Shown: positions 1-8,948, counted from the stretch's first letter. The stretch is DNA of 64,000 nt from Streptomyces sp. SCUT-3 (GCF_014083985.1 NZ_CP046907.1:5218501-5282500), one strand, 5' to 3'. Numbers and translations are program-made. The notes: a model not told the origin generated them from the sequence alone.

Positions 1-796
1 CCGCCGCGACCTCGGTCACCGCGTCCTCCGCGACCGTGTGCTGCACGCTGCCGGTGCCCCCGCCGTTGACGAACTCCAGGTCCGCCACCTCCCGCACCGC
101 CCGCACCACCTCCGCCCGGCGCACCGCCAGCTCGCGCCGCGCCAGGGCCTGCATCCTCCGCACCGCGCGCGAGTACAGCGGCCGCCCCGGCACCGCGTCG
201 CCCACCCCGGCCACGTGCCCCTCGTACGCCATCAGCCCCACCAGCCGGAAACCCGGCCGGCGCACGACCTCGCGGGCCAGGCCGCGCAACTGCTCCGGGG
301 TGCGCAGCGGGGAGCGGCGCGAACCGATGCGCACCCGGCCGCCGAGCAGGTGCAGGGAGGTGTCCATCTCCAGGCAGACCCGCACCTGTTCGTTACCGCT
401 GCGGGCGGCGTCGACCAGGTCCAGCTGCGAGGGGTCGTCGACCATGACGGTGACCGCGGCCGCCGCCTCCGGATCGGCCGTCAGCTCCCCGAAGCCGGCG
501 CGGTCGGCCGACGGGTACGCCAGCAGCACGTCGCCGAACCCCGACCGGGCCAGCCACAGCGACTCGGCGAGGGTGAAGCCCATGACGCCCGCGAACCCCT
601 CGATGCCCAGGACGCGTTCCAGCAGGGCCCGGCAGCGCACCGACTTGCTCGCCACCCGTACCGGTTTGCCCTGCGCCCGGCGCACCAGGTCCCGGGCGTT
701 GGCCTCGAACGCGTCCAGGTCCACCACGGCCAGCGGCGCTTCCAGGTGCGCGGTGGCCCGGTCGTAACGGGCCCGGACGGCAAAGGGATCAGACAT
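1..796 (-). CDS. PLP-dependent alanine-racemase-fold enzyme (amino acid deaminase/aldolase type), partial
   Basis: The first 265 residues are visible; the C-terminus lies beyond the left edge. The ATG is at 796. The N-terminus reads as a fold-type III (alanine racemase N-terminal) TIM barrel: PLAVVDLDAFEANARDL opens the barrel, and VRVASKSVR places Lys51 where D-threonine aldolase/D-serine dehydratase-like enzymes bind PLP. Later barrel strands include VGLMAYEGHVAG and LEFVNGGGTGS. Enzymes of this family deaminate or cleave D- or beta-hydroxy amino acids; the substrate cannot be told from sequence. It is transcribed divergently from the next gene across about 130 bp. Confidence 0.75.
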   Translation of the reverse strand, partial: MSDPFAVRARYDRATAHLEAPLAVVDLDAFEANARDLVRRAQGKPVRVASKSVRCRALLERVLGIEGFAGVMGFTLAESLWLARSGFGDVLLAYPSADRAGFGELTADPEAAAAVTVMVDDPSQLDLVDAARSGNEQVRVCLEMDTSLHLLGGRVRIGSRRSPLRTPEQLRGLAREVVRRPGFRLVGLMAYEGHVAGVGDAVPGRPLYSRAVRRMQALARRELAVRRAEVVRAVREVADLEFVNGGGTGSVQHTVAEDAVTEVAA

Positions 797-927
797 GGCG
801 GCAGCTTGCCAGAGGCCCGCGCCCCGGGGTAGGGCGGGGAGCCGCGCGGGACGTCCCGCACCCCGCCGACAACCAATAGAGTGACGCGCACACACCGCAC
901 GGCACAGCACACGACAAGGGGGCGTCG

Positions 928-2163
928 GTGGGTACCGGAGTCGACAGCGGGGGAGCCGGCGCGCCTCCGCCTCCGCAGCATCCCGGCCCCATGCCGCCCG
1001 AGGCCTCCCGGGCCGGGGAAGGGGCCGTCCCGCCGCCCGGACGCATTCCGCCCCGGCCGACCGTCCGCCCCGCGGCGGGGCTGCCCGGCACACCGGGCGC
1101 ACCCCCCGCGCCCGCCTCCCGCGTCGACGCGCCGGCGGCCCCGGCCGGCGTTCCGGGGGCCCGCGCCGGCGCACCGGGGCCTCTCACCGCCGATCCCGGG
1201 CGGGCCGCCCCCACCGGCCCGCCGCCACCGCCGCCCCCCGGCGGCCCGCCCGCCGCAACGGCGTTCGCGGCCGCCGCGCCGCCGGCTGCCGGGCCGCCTG
1301 TTGCAACGGCGTTCGCGGCCGCCGGGCAGCCGGTCGGCGTGCCGCCTGCCGTAGCGCCGCCCGCCGCCGGGGCAGCGGCCGGGCGGCCGGGGGCCGGGCG
1401 CGTGGCCGCAGCCGTGTGCCTCGTCCTCGGCCTGGGCCTGCTCGGGGGCTCGGTCCTCGGCAGCCGGCTCGCCGGGGCCCCGGTCACCACCGTGTCCGCG
1501 ACCGGGCCCCGCACCTACGAACTCGCCCGCACCCTCTGGGCAGAGACCCCCGTGGACGAGATCTTCCCCCGCACCCTCAACGGCCCCGACGCCGGACCGG
1601 GCGGGGCGGACCGCCGCTGGACGCGCATCGGAGTGGACCCGCGGACGCGCTGCTCCGACGCCGCCTTCGACCCCCTGCTCGCCCGCGCCCTCGCCCCGGT
1701 CGGCTGCGTCCGGCTCCTGCGAGCCACCTACACCGACGCGACCGCCACCAGCGTCACCACCGTCGGCGTGCTCGTCGTCGAGGGCGACCGGGCGGCCGTG
1801 CGCGCCCTGCGCAAGCGCTGGACCGACGAACGGCTGGGCGAGCGGGCCGACATGCTCCCCCGTCCGTATGCACCGGCAGAGACGCCGGCCGCCGGGTTCG
1901 GCGACCGGCAGCGGGCGAGCTGGACGGTGAGGGTGCACACCGGCCTGCCGTTCGTCACCTACGCGGTCAGCGGTTTCGCCGACGGCAGGTCCGTCGAGCG
2001 GCCGCAGCCCGCGGCCGAGGCGGTGGTGCCCGGGGACACGGCCGCCCCCGCTCAGGCGGGCATGGGGCACGAGGCCGGAGGCCTCGCCGAACTGGTCGAC
2101 AACCGTCTGCGCGAGGCCGCGGACGCACAGGCCCGCCGCGCCGCGGGGGAGGAGCAGCGTTGA
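928..2163 (+). CDS. Pro/Ala-rich single-pass membrane protein coupled to the mycosin gene
   Basis: This 411-residue protein has no family I recognise. The GTG start follows AAGGGGG at 916-922. Residues 1-155 are a proline/alanine/glycine-rich, probably disordered cytoplasmic segment. A hydrophobic helix around 158-180 (AAAVCLVLGLGLLGGSVLGS) is followed by a folded, probably extracytoplasmic domain of about 230 residues. A 22-bp direct repeat (1255-1276 and 1303-1324) encodes two copies of an ATAFAAA-like stretch. The stop overlaps the TTG start of the downstream subtilase, so the two are probably translated together. The topology (disordered tail, one TM, outer domain) resembles accessory proteins of actinobacterial type VII secretion loci, but this role is only inferred from the neighbour. 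Confidence 0.75.
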   Translation: MGTGVDSGGAGAPPPPQHPGPMPPEASRAGEGAVPPPGRIPPRPTVRPAAGLPGTPGAPPAPASRVDAPAAPAGVPGARAGAPGPLTADPGRAAPTGPPPPPPPGGPPAATAFAAAAPPAAGPPVATAFAAAGQPVGVPPAVAPPAAGAAAGRPGAGRVAAAVCLVLGLGLLGGSVLGSRLAGAPVTTVSATGPRTYELARTLWAETPVDEIFPRTLNGPDAGPGGADRRWTRIGVDPRTRCSDAAFDPLLARALAPVGCVRLLRATYTDATATSVTTVGVLVVEGDRAAVRALRKRWTDERLGERADMLPRPYAPAETPAAGFGDRQRASWTVRVHTGLPFVTYAVSGFADGRSVERPQPAAEAVVPGDTAAPAQAGMGHEAGGLAELVDNRLREAADAQARRAAGEEQR

Positions 2164-3437
2164 CCCGCCGCCGTTCGCCGTCATCGCCGTCACTGCCGTC
2201 GCCGTCGCCGCTGCGCCTGCGCGGCGCGGGTGCGGTGGCCGCCGCCGTCGCGCTGGCGCTCACGGCGCCCGCCGTCCCGGCGCACGCCGACGTCGTCCGC
2301 GACCACGAATGGGCGCTGGACACCCTGAACGCCCGCCGGGCGTGGGGGACTGCCGAGGGGCGGGGGATCACCGTCGCGGTCCTCGACACCGGGGTCGACC
2401 CCACCCACCCCGACCTGGCCGGCAGCGTCCTGACGGGCAGGGACCTGGTCGGGTTCGGTGCCGGGCGGGGCGACTCGACGTGGGCCCGGCACGGCACCGC
2501 GATGGCCGGGATCATCGCCGGGCACGGCCACGGCCGCGGACGCGGGGAGGGCGTGCTCGGCGTCGCACCGAAGGCCCGGATCCTGCCGGTGCGCGTCATA
2601 CTCGAGGAGCGCGACCCGCAGCGGAAGAAGGCCCGCAGGACCCGGGGCGGCGCCCTGGCCGAGGGCATCCGCTGGGCCGTGGACCACGGGGCCGACGTCA
2701 TCAACCTCTCGCTGGGCGACGACAGCAGGTCAGCCCGCCCGGACAAGGCCGAGGACGAGGCCGTCCAGTACGCGCTCCGCAAGGGCGTGGCGGTCGTGGC
2801 CTCCGCGGGCAACGGGGGCAAGGACGGGGACCGGATCTCCTACCCGGCCGCCTACCCGGGGGTGATCGCCGTCACCGCGGTCGACCGGGACGGGCGGCGC
2901 GCGCCGTTCTCGACCCGGCGCTGGTACGCCTCCGTCGCCGCCCCCGGCGTCGACGTGGTGATCGCCGATCCCGACCGCCGCTACTACGAGGGCTGGGGCA
3001 CCAGCGCGGCCGCGGCCTTCGTCTCCGGCGTCGTCGCCCTGATCCGCTCGGCCCACCCGGACCTGAGCCCGGCCCAGGTCAAGGAGGTGCTGGAGCGGAC
3101 GGCCCGGAACCGGCCGGCGGGCGGCCGCAGCGACGCGCTCGGCACCGGGGTGGTGGACGCGGCCGCCGCGCTCGAGGCGGCGGGGGAGCTGGAGCCGTCC
3201 CCGGCGGTGCCGTCCGCGGTCCCGCACGGGCGCCGCTACTTCGGCAGCGGGCCGGCCGCGGACCGGGCGGCGCAGACGGAGGAGGGCGGCGGTACCGGCG
3301 GGCCGGCCGCGGCGGGAGCCGCCACCGGTGCCGTGCTGCTCGCCGCGGGCGGTGTCCTGCTGCTGCGCGACCGCCGCGCGGCCGCCTCCCGCGCCGCCGC
3401 GCGCGACCCCCGGGCCCCCGCCCCGGGACCCCGGTGA
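2160..3437 (+). CDS. Mycosin-type subtilisin-like serine protease (S8 family), membrane-anchored
   Basis: This 425-residue protein starts at a TTG overlapping the previous stop (TTGA), with GGAGGAG at 2147-2153 as ribosome binding site. An Arg/Ser/Pro-rich N-terminus precedes a signal helix ending near AVPAHAD. The S8 triad is visible: Asp76 in VLDTGVD, His111 in RHGTAMAGIIAG and Ser282 in GTSAAAAFVSG. The serine block lacks the usual Met and Pro of GTSMAAP. A C-terminal helix (ATGAVLLAAGGVLLL) followed by Arg residues anchors it to the membrane. This signal-protease-TM-basic tail layout is that of MycP mycosins of ESX/type VII secretion. No ESX core gene is in view, so it may belong to a locus left of the window or be an orphan. 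Confidence 0.88.
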   Translation: MTRRRSPSSPSLPSPSPLRLRGAGAVAAAVALALTAPAVPAHADVVRDHEWALDTLNARRAWGTAEGRGITVAVLDTGVDPTHPDLAGSVLTGRDLVGFGAGRGDSTWARHGTAMAGIIAGHGHGRGRGEGVLGVAPKARILPVRVILEERDPQRKKARRTRGGALAEGIRWAVDHGADVINLSLGDDSRSARPDKAEDEAVQYALRKGVAVVASAGNGGKDGDRISYPAAYPGVIAVTAVDRDGRRAPFSTRRWYASVAAPGVDVVIADPDRRYYEGWGTSAAAAFVSGVVALIRSAHPDLSPAQVKEVLERTARNRPAGGRSDALGTGVVDAAAALEAAGELEPSPAVPSAVPHGRRYFGSGPAADRAAQTEEGGGTGGPAAAGAATGAVLLAAGGVLLLRDRRAAASRAAARDPRAPAPGPR

Positions 3438-3582
3438 CCGTGCCGTCCGCAGCCGCTGCCCTCCGCCGTCCTCCGGCGGCCACCGGACGGCGGCGGCCCT
3501 TCCCGCAGGGCCCCGGGGACGGGCGGAGGCGGCCCGGGGCCCGGTGGGAGGGCGCCCGGCCGGTGCCCTATACCCTCGGAAC

Positions 3583-4326
3583 GTGGAGCTCAAGAACATC
3601 CCGGACCCCGGTTTCCCCGACGACGACGGGTCCGCGGACCCGAGGCTCGCCGCCGCCCTGGCGGCCTACGCGAAGGACCGGTCGGCCGAGCGCGAGGTGC
3701 TTGCCGCGCTGCCCGGCGCCAGGCTCCTGATCCCTGTGGTCGCCGTCCTGGGAGAGGTGGAGATCGGCGAGGACGGCCTGCGCCGCGAGAAGACCAGCGA
3801 CATGGCCGTGCCCACGCTCGAGGCGCCCGGCGGCCGCCGCGCCCTGCCCGCCTTCACCTCCACCGACAGCCTGGCCCGCTGGCAGGCCGACGCCCGGCCG
3901 GTGGCGGTCCCGTTCCACCAGGCGCTGCAGGCCCTCGCCCACGAGAAGGCCGACACCCTGCTGATCGACATGGCCGGCCCGGTCACCTACCAGCTCACCG
4001 GGTCCGCCCTGCGGGCGGCGGCCGAGGGGCGCGGGCAGACCGAGGCGGCGGCGGACCCGGCCGTGGCGGAGGCGGTCCGCGCGGCGTGCGCCGCCGAGCC
4101 CGCGGTGCTGAGGGCCCACCTGATGCCGAGCACCCGGTCGGACCTGACGCTCGGGCTGGTCCTCGCCGAGGACGCGGACGTCCGGCAGGTGGGCGGCCGG
4201 CTGGCCGCCGCCCTGTCGGGGGACGAGACGCTGCGCGGCCGGCTGGTGCGCGGCCTGGAGCTCGCCGTCCTGCCGCCCGACGCCCGGGTCCCGGGCGAGC
4301 CCGTCCACACCCGCCGCTCAGTCTGA
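3583..4326 (+). CDS. SseB-family protein
   Basis: This 247-residue soluble protein starts at GTG, with no strong Shine-Dalgarno but a good N-terminus (MELKNIPDPGFPDDDG). The sequence LAAYAKDRSAEREVLAALPGAR, LLIPVVAVLGE and DMAVPTLEAPGGRRALPAFTS matches the SseB N-terminal domain. This small alpha/beta fold is common in actinobacteria next to the infC region; its role outside enterobacterial type III secretion is unknown. The second half (LTLGLVLAEDADVRQVGGRLAAALSG) fits the SseB C-terminal part. It is monocistronic and closed by a GC-rich hairpin shared with the convergent DUF1844 gene. Confidence 0.82.
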   Translation: MELKNIPDPGFPDDDGSADPRLAAALAAYAKDRSAEREVLAALPGARLLIPVVAVLGEVEIGEDGLRREKTSDMAVPTLEAPGGRRALPAFTSTDSLARWQADARPVAVPFHQALQALAHEKADTLLIDMAGPVTYQLTGSALRAAAEGRGQTEAAADPAVAEAVRAACAAEPAVLRAHLMPSTRSDLTLGLVLAEDADVRQVGGRLAAALSGDETLRGRLVRGLELAVLPPDARVPGEPVHTRRSV

Positions 4327-4332
4327 CCCGAC

Positions 4333-4387
4333 GGCCCGCGCCCGCCGGCCCGTCCGGGCCCGTCGATCGGGCGGGCGCGGGCGGGCC
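4333..4387. terminator. GC-rich hairpin between convergent genes
   Basis: The arm 4333-4346 (GGCCCGCGCCCGCC) pairs with 4370-4382 and beyond, with a small bulge and no U-tract. It lies between the ends of the SseB-like and DUF1844 genes and probably serves both. Confidence 0.55.
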
Positions 4388-4423
4388 GCTTCGGTGCCGC
4401 TTTTGTGCCCGCGGGCGGACCCG

Positions 4424-4834
4424 TCAGCCGATGACCGGGCCGGTGTACTTCTCGCCGGGGCCCTGCCCCGGCTCGTCGGGGACGACCGACGCCTCGCGGA
4501 AGGCCAGCTGCAGCGACTTCAGGCCGTCGCGCAGCGGGGCCGCGTGGTAGGAGCCGATCTCGGTGGCTCCGGCGGTGACCAGGCCGGCCAGCGCGGTGAT
4601 GAGCTTGCGGGCCTCGTCGAGGTCCTTGTGGGTGTCGCCCTCCTCGGCGAGGCCGAGGTTGACCGCGGCCGCGCTCATCAGGTGCACGGCGACGGTGGTG
4701 ATCACCTCGACCGCGGGGACGTCCGCGATGTCACGGGCCATCGCGTCGAAGTCCGGCGCGTCCGTCGCCGCGGCGGCCGCGGCCTCGTCGGTGGCGGCGG
4801 AAGCGGGGTCCTGCGGGGGAGTGGCGTCGCTCAT
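4424..4834 (-). CDS. DUF1844 domain protein
   Basis: This 136-residue protein starts at ATG 4834. The N-terminus is acidic and Ala/Thr-rich. The core (DFDAMARDIADVPAVEVITTVAVHLMSAAAVNLGL, given here only as DFDAMARDIADVPAVE and VHLMSAAAVNLGL) is the DUF1844 signature, continuing with DLDEARKLITALAGLV. The short mostly helical domain is widespread in actinobacteria beside infC; its function is unknown. It diverges from infC across a 470-bp gap that carries the infC promoter and leader. Confidence 0.85.
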   Translation of the reverse strand: MSDATPPQDPASAATDEAAAAAATDAPDFDAMARDIADVPAVEVITTVAVHLMSAAAVNLGLAEEGDTHKDLDEARKLITALAGLVTAGATEIGSYHAAPLRDGLKSLQLAFREASVVPDEPGQGPGEKYTGPVIG

Positions 4835-4990
4835 GGCTCTCTTCTTGGTGTCTCGGTGGGGGCGGGACTGCCCCGCCCCAGCCTAGGGCGCCCGCGGGGC
4901 TCCCTCCCCGCGGCCCGGCGGGGGCGGGCGCCGCGCGCACGACCTGCGCGTACGCACGGTGCGGCACGCGGCCGCGCCCGTACGCCGTGT

Positions 4991-5019
4991 TCTGCGCGTG
5001 CCGCCCGTTGCGGTATGCT
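4991..5019 (+). promoter_or_regulatory. Candidate housekeeping promoter for the infC operon
   Basis: TATGCT at 5014-5019 is a good -10; the -35 (TCTGCG/TTCTGC near 4990-4996) is weak at 17-18 bp spacing. It lies about 285 bp upstream of infC, leaving a long leader. The remaining part of the 4835-5000 gap shows no gene. Confidence 0.4.
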
Positions 5020-5305
5020 TGGTGATTGACCGGCCGGCCACTCACGTGCCCGGCCCGCAAGTGGAGGCTCCGATCTCCCACCTGACCGACCGCACAGGTC
5101 GGCGGGTTCCGGTCGACGGCCCCCGTCGCAAGGCGGAGCGGCTGTTCTTGCGCCCCGTGGGAACAACACGGTGGTGCTCCCGGTTGTGAGGAGCCCCGCC
5201 TGTGTCCCGTACGGGGCGTTTTCGCGTCCGGGGTACGGCGGTCACCAGACAGAGACGTTACGCGGCTGTCCGCCAGGCGGCCGTGGGTGCAACCGAGGAG
5301 GCCCC
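5020..5305 (+). promoter_or_regulatory. Long infC leader with attenuator-like hairpin
   Basis: About 285 bases precede infC without a convincing ORF. Near the 3' end, GCCCCG (5193-5198) pairs with CGGGGC (5212-5217), followed by GTTTTCG. This looks like an intrinsic terminator inside the leader and suggests premature termination control of infC-rpmI-rplT. Leader control by L20 or IF3 is known for this operon in other bacteria, but the actinobacterial mechanism is not established. Other complementary segments at 5085-5130 could form alternative structures. Confidence 0.45.
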
Positions 5306-5968
5306 ATCAGCGCCGAGCCCCGCATCAACGACCGGATTCGAGTTCCCGAGGTGCGACTTGTCGGCCCCAGCGGCGAGCAGGTGGGCATCGTTCCCCTTGC
5401 GAAGGCCCTGGAGCTCGCCCAGGAGTACGACCTCGACCTGGTCGAGGTCGCGGCGAACGCCAGGCCGCCGGTCTGCAAGCTCATGGACTACGGCAAGTTC
5501 AAGTACGAGTCGGCCATGAAGGCCCGTGAGGCGCGCAAGAACCAGGCGCACACGGTCATCAAGGAGATGAAGCTCCGGCCGAAGATCGACCCGCACGACT
5601 ACGACACCAAGAAGGGTCACGTCGTCCGGTTCCTCAAGCAGGGCGACAAGGTCAAGATCACGATCATGTTCCGTGGTCGTGAGCAGTCCCGCCCCGAGCT
5701 TGGCTACCGGCTGCTGCAGCGCCTGGCGGAGGACGTGCAGGACCTGGGCTTCGTCGAGTCCAACCCCAAGCAGGACGGCCGGAACATGATCATGGTTCTC
5801 GGCCCCCACAAGAAGAAGACCGAGGCCATGGCCGAGGCCCGTGAGGCGGCTGCCGCCCGCAAGGCGGAGCGCCAGGGTCTGACCGACCGGGGCGAGGCGC
5901 CTGCCGAGCAGGGCGAAGCGCCTGCCGAGCAGCAGGCCGATTCCGAGTCCCAGGCTCCGGCCCAGTAG
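5306..5968 (+). CDS. infC: Translation initiation factor IF-3
   Basis: The 220-residue protein begins at an AUC codon (5306) preceded by GAGGAGG at 5295-5301; the first residues [20 protein letters not shown] match IF-3 N-termini, and no ATG/GTG gives a better fit. The N-domain runs to about residue 80 ([11 protein letters not shown]), then the basic linker, then the C-domain ([31 protein letters not shown]). IF-3 binds 30S and rejects non-canonical starts, so a non-AUG infC start gives autoregulation, as known for the AUU start in E. coli. The C-terminal tail (about residues 180-220) is Ala/Glu/Gln-rich and longer than in enterobacteria. It heads infC-rpmI-rplT. Confidence 0.95.
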   Translation: MSAEPRINDRIRVPEVRLVGPSGEQVGIVPLAKALELAQEYDLDLVEVAANARPPVCKLMDYGKFKYESAMKAREARKNQAHTVIKEMKLRPKIDPHDYDTKKGHVVRFLKQGDKVKITIMFRGREQSRPELGYRLLQRLAEDVQDLGFVESNPKQDGRNMIMVLGPHKKKTEAMAEAREAAAARKAERQGLTDRGEAPAEQGEAPAEQQADSESQAPAQ

Positions 5969-6076
5969 TGTCCGGGGGCCCGTCCCCCGAACGCGCATCC
6001 CTACCAGAGAGATGGCGCTCCCGCCCGTCGCACGCGAGACGGACGGGAGCGGCACCGACGAGGAGAGTACGGCGAC

Positions 6077-6271
6077 ATGCCGAAGAACAAGACGCACAGC
6101 GGTGCCAGCAAGCGATTCCGCCTGACCGGCTCCGGCAAGGTGGTGCGCCAGCGCGCCGGCCGCCGTCACCTGCTCGAGCACAAGTCCTCGACGCTGACCC
6201 GCCGCCTGGCCGGAACCGTCGAGATGGCCCCGGCCGACGCCAAGAAGATCAAGAAGCTTCTCGGCAAGTGA
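6077..6271 (+). CDS. rpmI: 50S ribosomal protein L35
   Basis: This 64-residue basic protein ([20 protein letters not shown]) is full length for bL35, with the typical KTHSGA and HLLEHKS segments. The ribosome binding site is GACGAGGAG, about 10 bases before the ATG. It is the middle gene of the infC-rpmI-rplT operon, about 108 bp after infC and 100 bp before rplT. The product sits in the large subunit near the exit tunnel region. Confidence 0.97.
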   Translation: MPKNKTHSGASKRFRLTGSGKVVRQRAGRRHLLEHKSSTLTRRLAGTVEMAPADAKKIKKLLGK

Positions 6272-6371
6272 CCGTCCGCCCCCGGTGAACCGGGGGCAGG
6301 ACCACGGACCGGGACACAGTCGACACCGGGCCGCGTGAACACCCCCGCGGTCCTTTCCAAGGAGTACACAA

Positions 6372-6758
6372 GTGGCACGCGTCAAGCGGGCAGTCAACGC
6401 CCACAAGAAGCGCCGGGCGATCCTCGAGCAGGCCAGCGGTTACCGCGGCCAGCGCTCCCGCCTGTACCGCAAGGCGAAGGAGCAGGTCACCCACTCCCTC
6501 GTCTACAACTACAACGACCGGAAGAAGCGCAAGGGCGACTTCCGCCAGCTGTGGATCCAGCGGATCAACGCCGCCGCGCGTGCGAACGGCATGACCTACA
6601 ACCGCCTGATCCAGGGCCTGAAGGCCGCCAACATCGAGATCGACCGCAAGATCCTCGCGGACCTCGCGGTCAACGACGCCGGTGCCTTCGCCGCGCTGGT
6701 CGAGGTGGCCCAGAAGGCGCTGCCGAGCGACGTGAACGCCCCGAAGGCCGCTGCCTGA
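6372..6758 (+). CDS. rplT: 50S ribosomal protein L20
   Basis: This 128-residue protein starts at GTG with AAGGAG upstream (6359-6364). [15 protein letters not shown] is the standard bL20 N-terminus, followed by the long basic helix ([17 protein letters not shown]) and globular C-domain ([16 protein letters not shown]). L20 nucleates 50S assembly and represses this operon in several bacteria. It is the last gene before a hairpin terminator. Confidence 0.97.
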   Translation: MARVKRAVNAHKKRRAILEQASGYRGQRSRLYRKAKEQVTHSLVYNYNDRKKRKGDFRQLWIQRINAAARANGMTYNRLIQGLKAANIEIDRKILADLAVNDAGAFAALVEVAQKALPSDVNAPKAAA

Positions 6759-6801
6759 GTCAGGCGTCCCCGCCGGCCGGCCGCCGTGCCGGCACCCTTT
6801 C

Positions 6802-6838
6802 CCGGACCCGCAGGTGCACCCGTCGCCTGCGGGTCCGG
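6802..6838 (+). terminator. Terminator of infC-rpmI-rplT
   Basis: Perfect 13-bp arms (CCGGACCCGCAGG at 6802-6814 pairing with 6826-6838) flank an 11-base loop, without a U-tract, 43 bp after the rplT stop. Confidence 0.65.
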
Positions 6839-6940
6839 CGCGCTGCCACCCGGCGCCCGGCCCGTCACCCGGCGCCCGGCCCCACCCCACACCCCGGCCC
6901 CACACAGCGGCCCCCCTGCGGAAGCGAGCGAGCGACACCC

Positions 6941-7798
6941 ATGGCGAGCCCCGAGCTGACCTCCCTGCGATCGGCCCGCGTCACCGCCGCCCGGAGGCTG
7001 GCCAGGCGCGGTTTCCGGGGCAAGGAGCGGCGTTTCCTCGCCGAGGGCCCGCAGGCGGTGCGCGAGGCCGTCGCGCACGGCGGCACCGGCGCCGGCCGCA
7101 CCCTGGTCGAGCTGTTCACCACCGTCGAGGCCGCCGAGCGGCACGCGGACCTGCTGGCCGAGGCGCGCGCCGCCGGGGTTCCCGTGCACACGGCCACCGA
7201 GGAGATCGTCGCGGACATCTCCGACACCGTCACGCCCCAGGGCCTGGTCGGCGTCTGCCGCTTCGTCGACTCCCCCTTCGAGGAGGTCCTGCGCGCCCGG
7301 CCCCGCCTGGTCGCCGTCCTCGCCAACGTCCGCGACCCCGGGAACGCCGGGACGGTGCTGCGCTGCGCCGACGCGGCGGGGGCCGACGCCGTCGTCCTCA
7401 CCGACGCCTCGGTCGACCTGTACAACCCCAAGGCGGTGCGGGCGTCCGTCGGGAGCCTGTTCCACCTGCCCGTCGCCGTGGGCGTCCCCGTGGCCGACGC
7501 CGTCGCCGGGCTGCGCGGGGCCGGGGTGCGGGTGCTGGCCGCCGACGGCGCGGGCGAGCGGGACCTGGACGCCGAGGAGGACGAGGGCACCCTCGGGCTT
7601 CCCACCGCCTGGGTGTTCGGCAACGAGGCGTGGGGGCTGCCGGAGGAGACCCGCGCCCTGTGCGACGAGGTCGTGCGCGTGCCCATCCACGGCCGGGCGG
7701 AGAGCCTGAACCTGGCGACGGCCGCCGCGGTGTGCCTGTACGCGTCCGCCCGTGCGCAGCGCGCACCCGGAGGGTGCCGCAGCGTCACCTCCGGATAG
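6941..7798 (+). CDS. SpoU/TrmH-family RNA 2'-O-methyltransferase
   Basis: This 285-residue protein starts at ATG 6941. The N-terminal substrate-binding domain (ARRLARRGFRGKERRFLAEG) is typical of TrmH-like 23S rRNA methylases next to rplT/pheS in actinobacteria. The SPOUT knot motifs are visible: NVRDPGNAGTVLRCADAAGA (motif 1), WVFGNEAWGLPEE (motif 2) and RVPIHGRAESLNLATAAAV (motif 3). It transfers a methyl group from SAM to a ribose 2'-OH; whether the target is 23S rRNA or tRNA cannot be told. A second SpoU member lies at 54751. Confidence 0.9.
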   Translation: MASPELTSLRSARVTAARRLARRGFRGKERRFLAEGPQAVREAVAHGGTGAGRTLVELFTTVEAAERHADLLAEARAAGVPVHTATEEIVADISDTVTPQGLVGVCRFVDSPFEEVLRARPRLVAVLANVRDPGNAGTVLRCADAAGADAVVLTDASVDLYNPKAVRASVGSLFHLPVAVGVPVADAVAGLRGAGVRVLAADGAGERDLDAEEDEGTLGLPTAWVFGNEAWGLPEETRALCDEVVRVPIHGRAESLNLATAAAVCLYASARAQRAPGGCRSVTSG

Positions 7799-7838
7799 TA
7801 GGGTTGCCTGCCCGAAGGTCCGAAGGGGGAACTGGGGA

Positions 7839-8948
7839 ATGGGCTCTCCGCGCGACGCGGACACCTGCACGGACGGCGCCGCCGGCCGCCCTTCGGGGAC
7901 GGGCGCGGCAGGACTGGTCCCCGACGACCTGCCGGACGGCCTCGTCGTCGCCGACGAGCGCGGCCTCGTCGTCTGCTTCAACGCCGCCGCCGCGCGCATC
8001 ACCGCCCGCAGGCCCGGGGACGCCCTGGGCCGACCGCTCGCCGAGGCGCTGCCGCTGGAGGACCTCGACGGCCGCCGCTGGTGGGCCTGCACCGACCCCT
8101 ACGGGGGGCTGCGCACCCGCACCGGCCAGCCCGAGCGCAACCTGCTGCTGCCCGGCGGGCGCGAGGTGCTGGTCTCCGCCCGCTACGTGCGCGCCCACCG
8201 CCTGGGGCCGGTCGACAGGGTCGTGGTGTCCCTGCGCGGCACCGAGGCCCGGCGCCGCACCGAGCGCAGCCACGCCGAGCTGATCGCCACCGTCGCCCAC
8301 GAGCTGCGCTCCCCGCTCACCTCCGTCAAGGGCTTCACCGCCACCCTGCTCGCCAAGTGGGAGCGGTTCACCGACGACCAGAAGCGGCTGATGCTGGAGA
8401 CCGTCGACGCCGACGCCGACCGGGTCACCCGGCTCATCGCCGAACTGCTGGACATCTCCCGCATCGACGCGGGCCGCCTGGAGGTGCGCCGCCAGCCGGT
8501 CGACATGCCCGCGGCGGTGCGGCGGCACGTCGGGGCGCACGTGGCCGCGGGGCTGGCGGCCGACCGGTTCGAGGTCGCCGTGGCACCCGGGCTGCCGGCC
8601 CTGTGGGCGGATCCCGACAAGGTCGACCAGATCCTGGGCAACCTGCTGGAAAACGCGGTGCGCCACGGCGAGGGAACCGTCACCATCGAGGTGGAACCGG
8701 CCTGCGGAGCGGAAGGGACGGCGGTCACCGTGAGCGACGAGGGCCCCGGCATCCCCGAGGACTCGATGCCGCGCGTCTTCACCCGCTTCTGGCGGGGCAG
8801 CAAGCGCGGCGGGACGGGCCTGGGCCTGTACATCGTCAAGGGCATCGTCGAGGCCCACGGGGGCACCATCGACATCGGCCGCGCCCCCGGGGGCGGCGCG
8901 CGGTTCCGGTTCACCCTGCCCGCGGCGGTGCCGGCCCACATGGCCTGA
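7839..8948 (+). CDS. PAS-domain sensor histidine kinase
   Basis: The 369-residue soluble kinase starts at ATG 7839 after GAAGGGGGA. A PAS domain (about residues 25-130: LPDGLVVADERGLVVCFNAAAA) precedes the HisKA domain with phospho-acceptor His154 in VAHELRSPLTSVKGF. A HATPase_c domain follows, with the N box (GNLLENAVRHGEG), G1 (VSDEGPGIPED) and G2 (GGTGLGLYIVKGI). No transmembrane segment and no adjacent response regulator are seen, so it is an orphan cytoplasmic kinase. A TAGGGT at about 7800, overlapping the upstream stop, may be its -10. Confidence 0.9.
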   Translation: MGSPRDADTCTDGAAGRPSGTGAAGLVPDDLPDGLVVADERGLVVCFNAAAARITARRPGDALGRPLAEALPLEDLDGRRWWACTDPYGGLRTRTGQPERNLLLPGGREVLVSARYVRAHRLGPVDRVVVSLRGTEARRRTERSHAELIATVAHELRSPLTSVKGFTATLLAKWERFTDDQKRLMLETVDADADRVTRLIAELLDISRIDAGRLEVRRQPVDMPAAVRRHVGAHVAAGLAADRFEVAVAPGLPALWADPDKVDQILGNLLENAVRHGEGTVTIEVEPACGAEGTAVTVSDEGPGIPEDSMPRVFTRFWRGSKRGGTGLGLYIVKGIVEAHGGTIDIGRAPGGGARFRFTLPAAVPAHMA

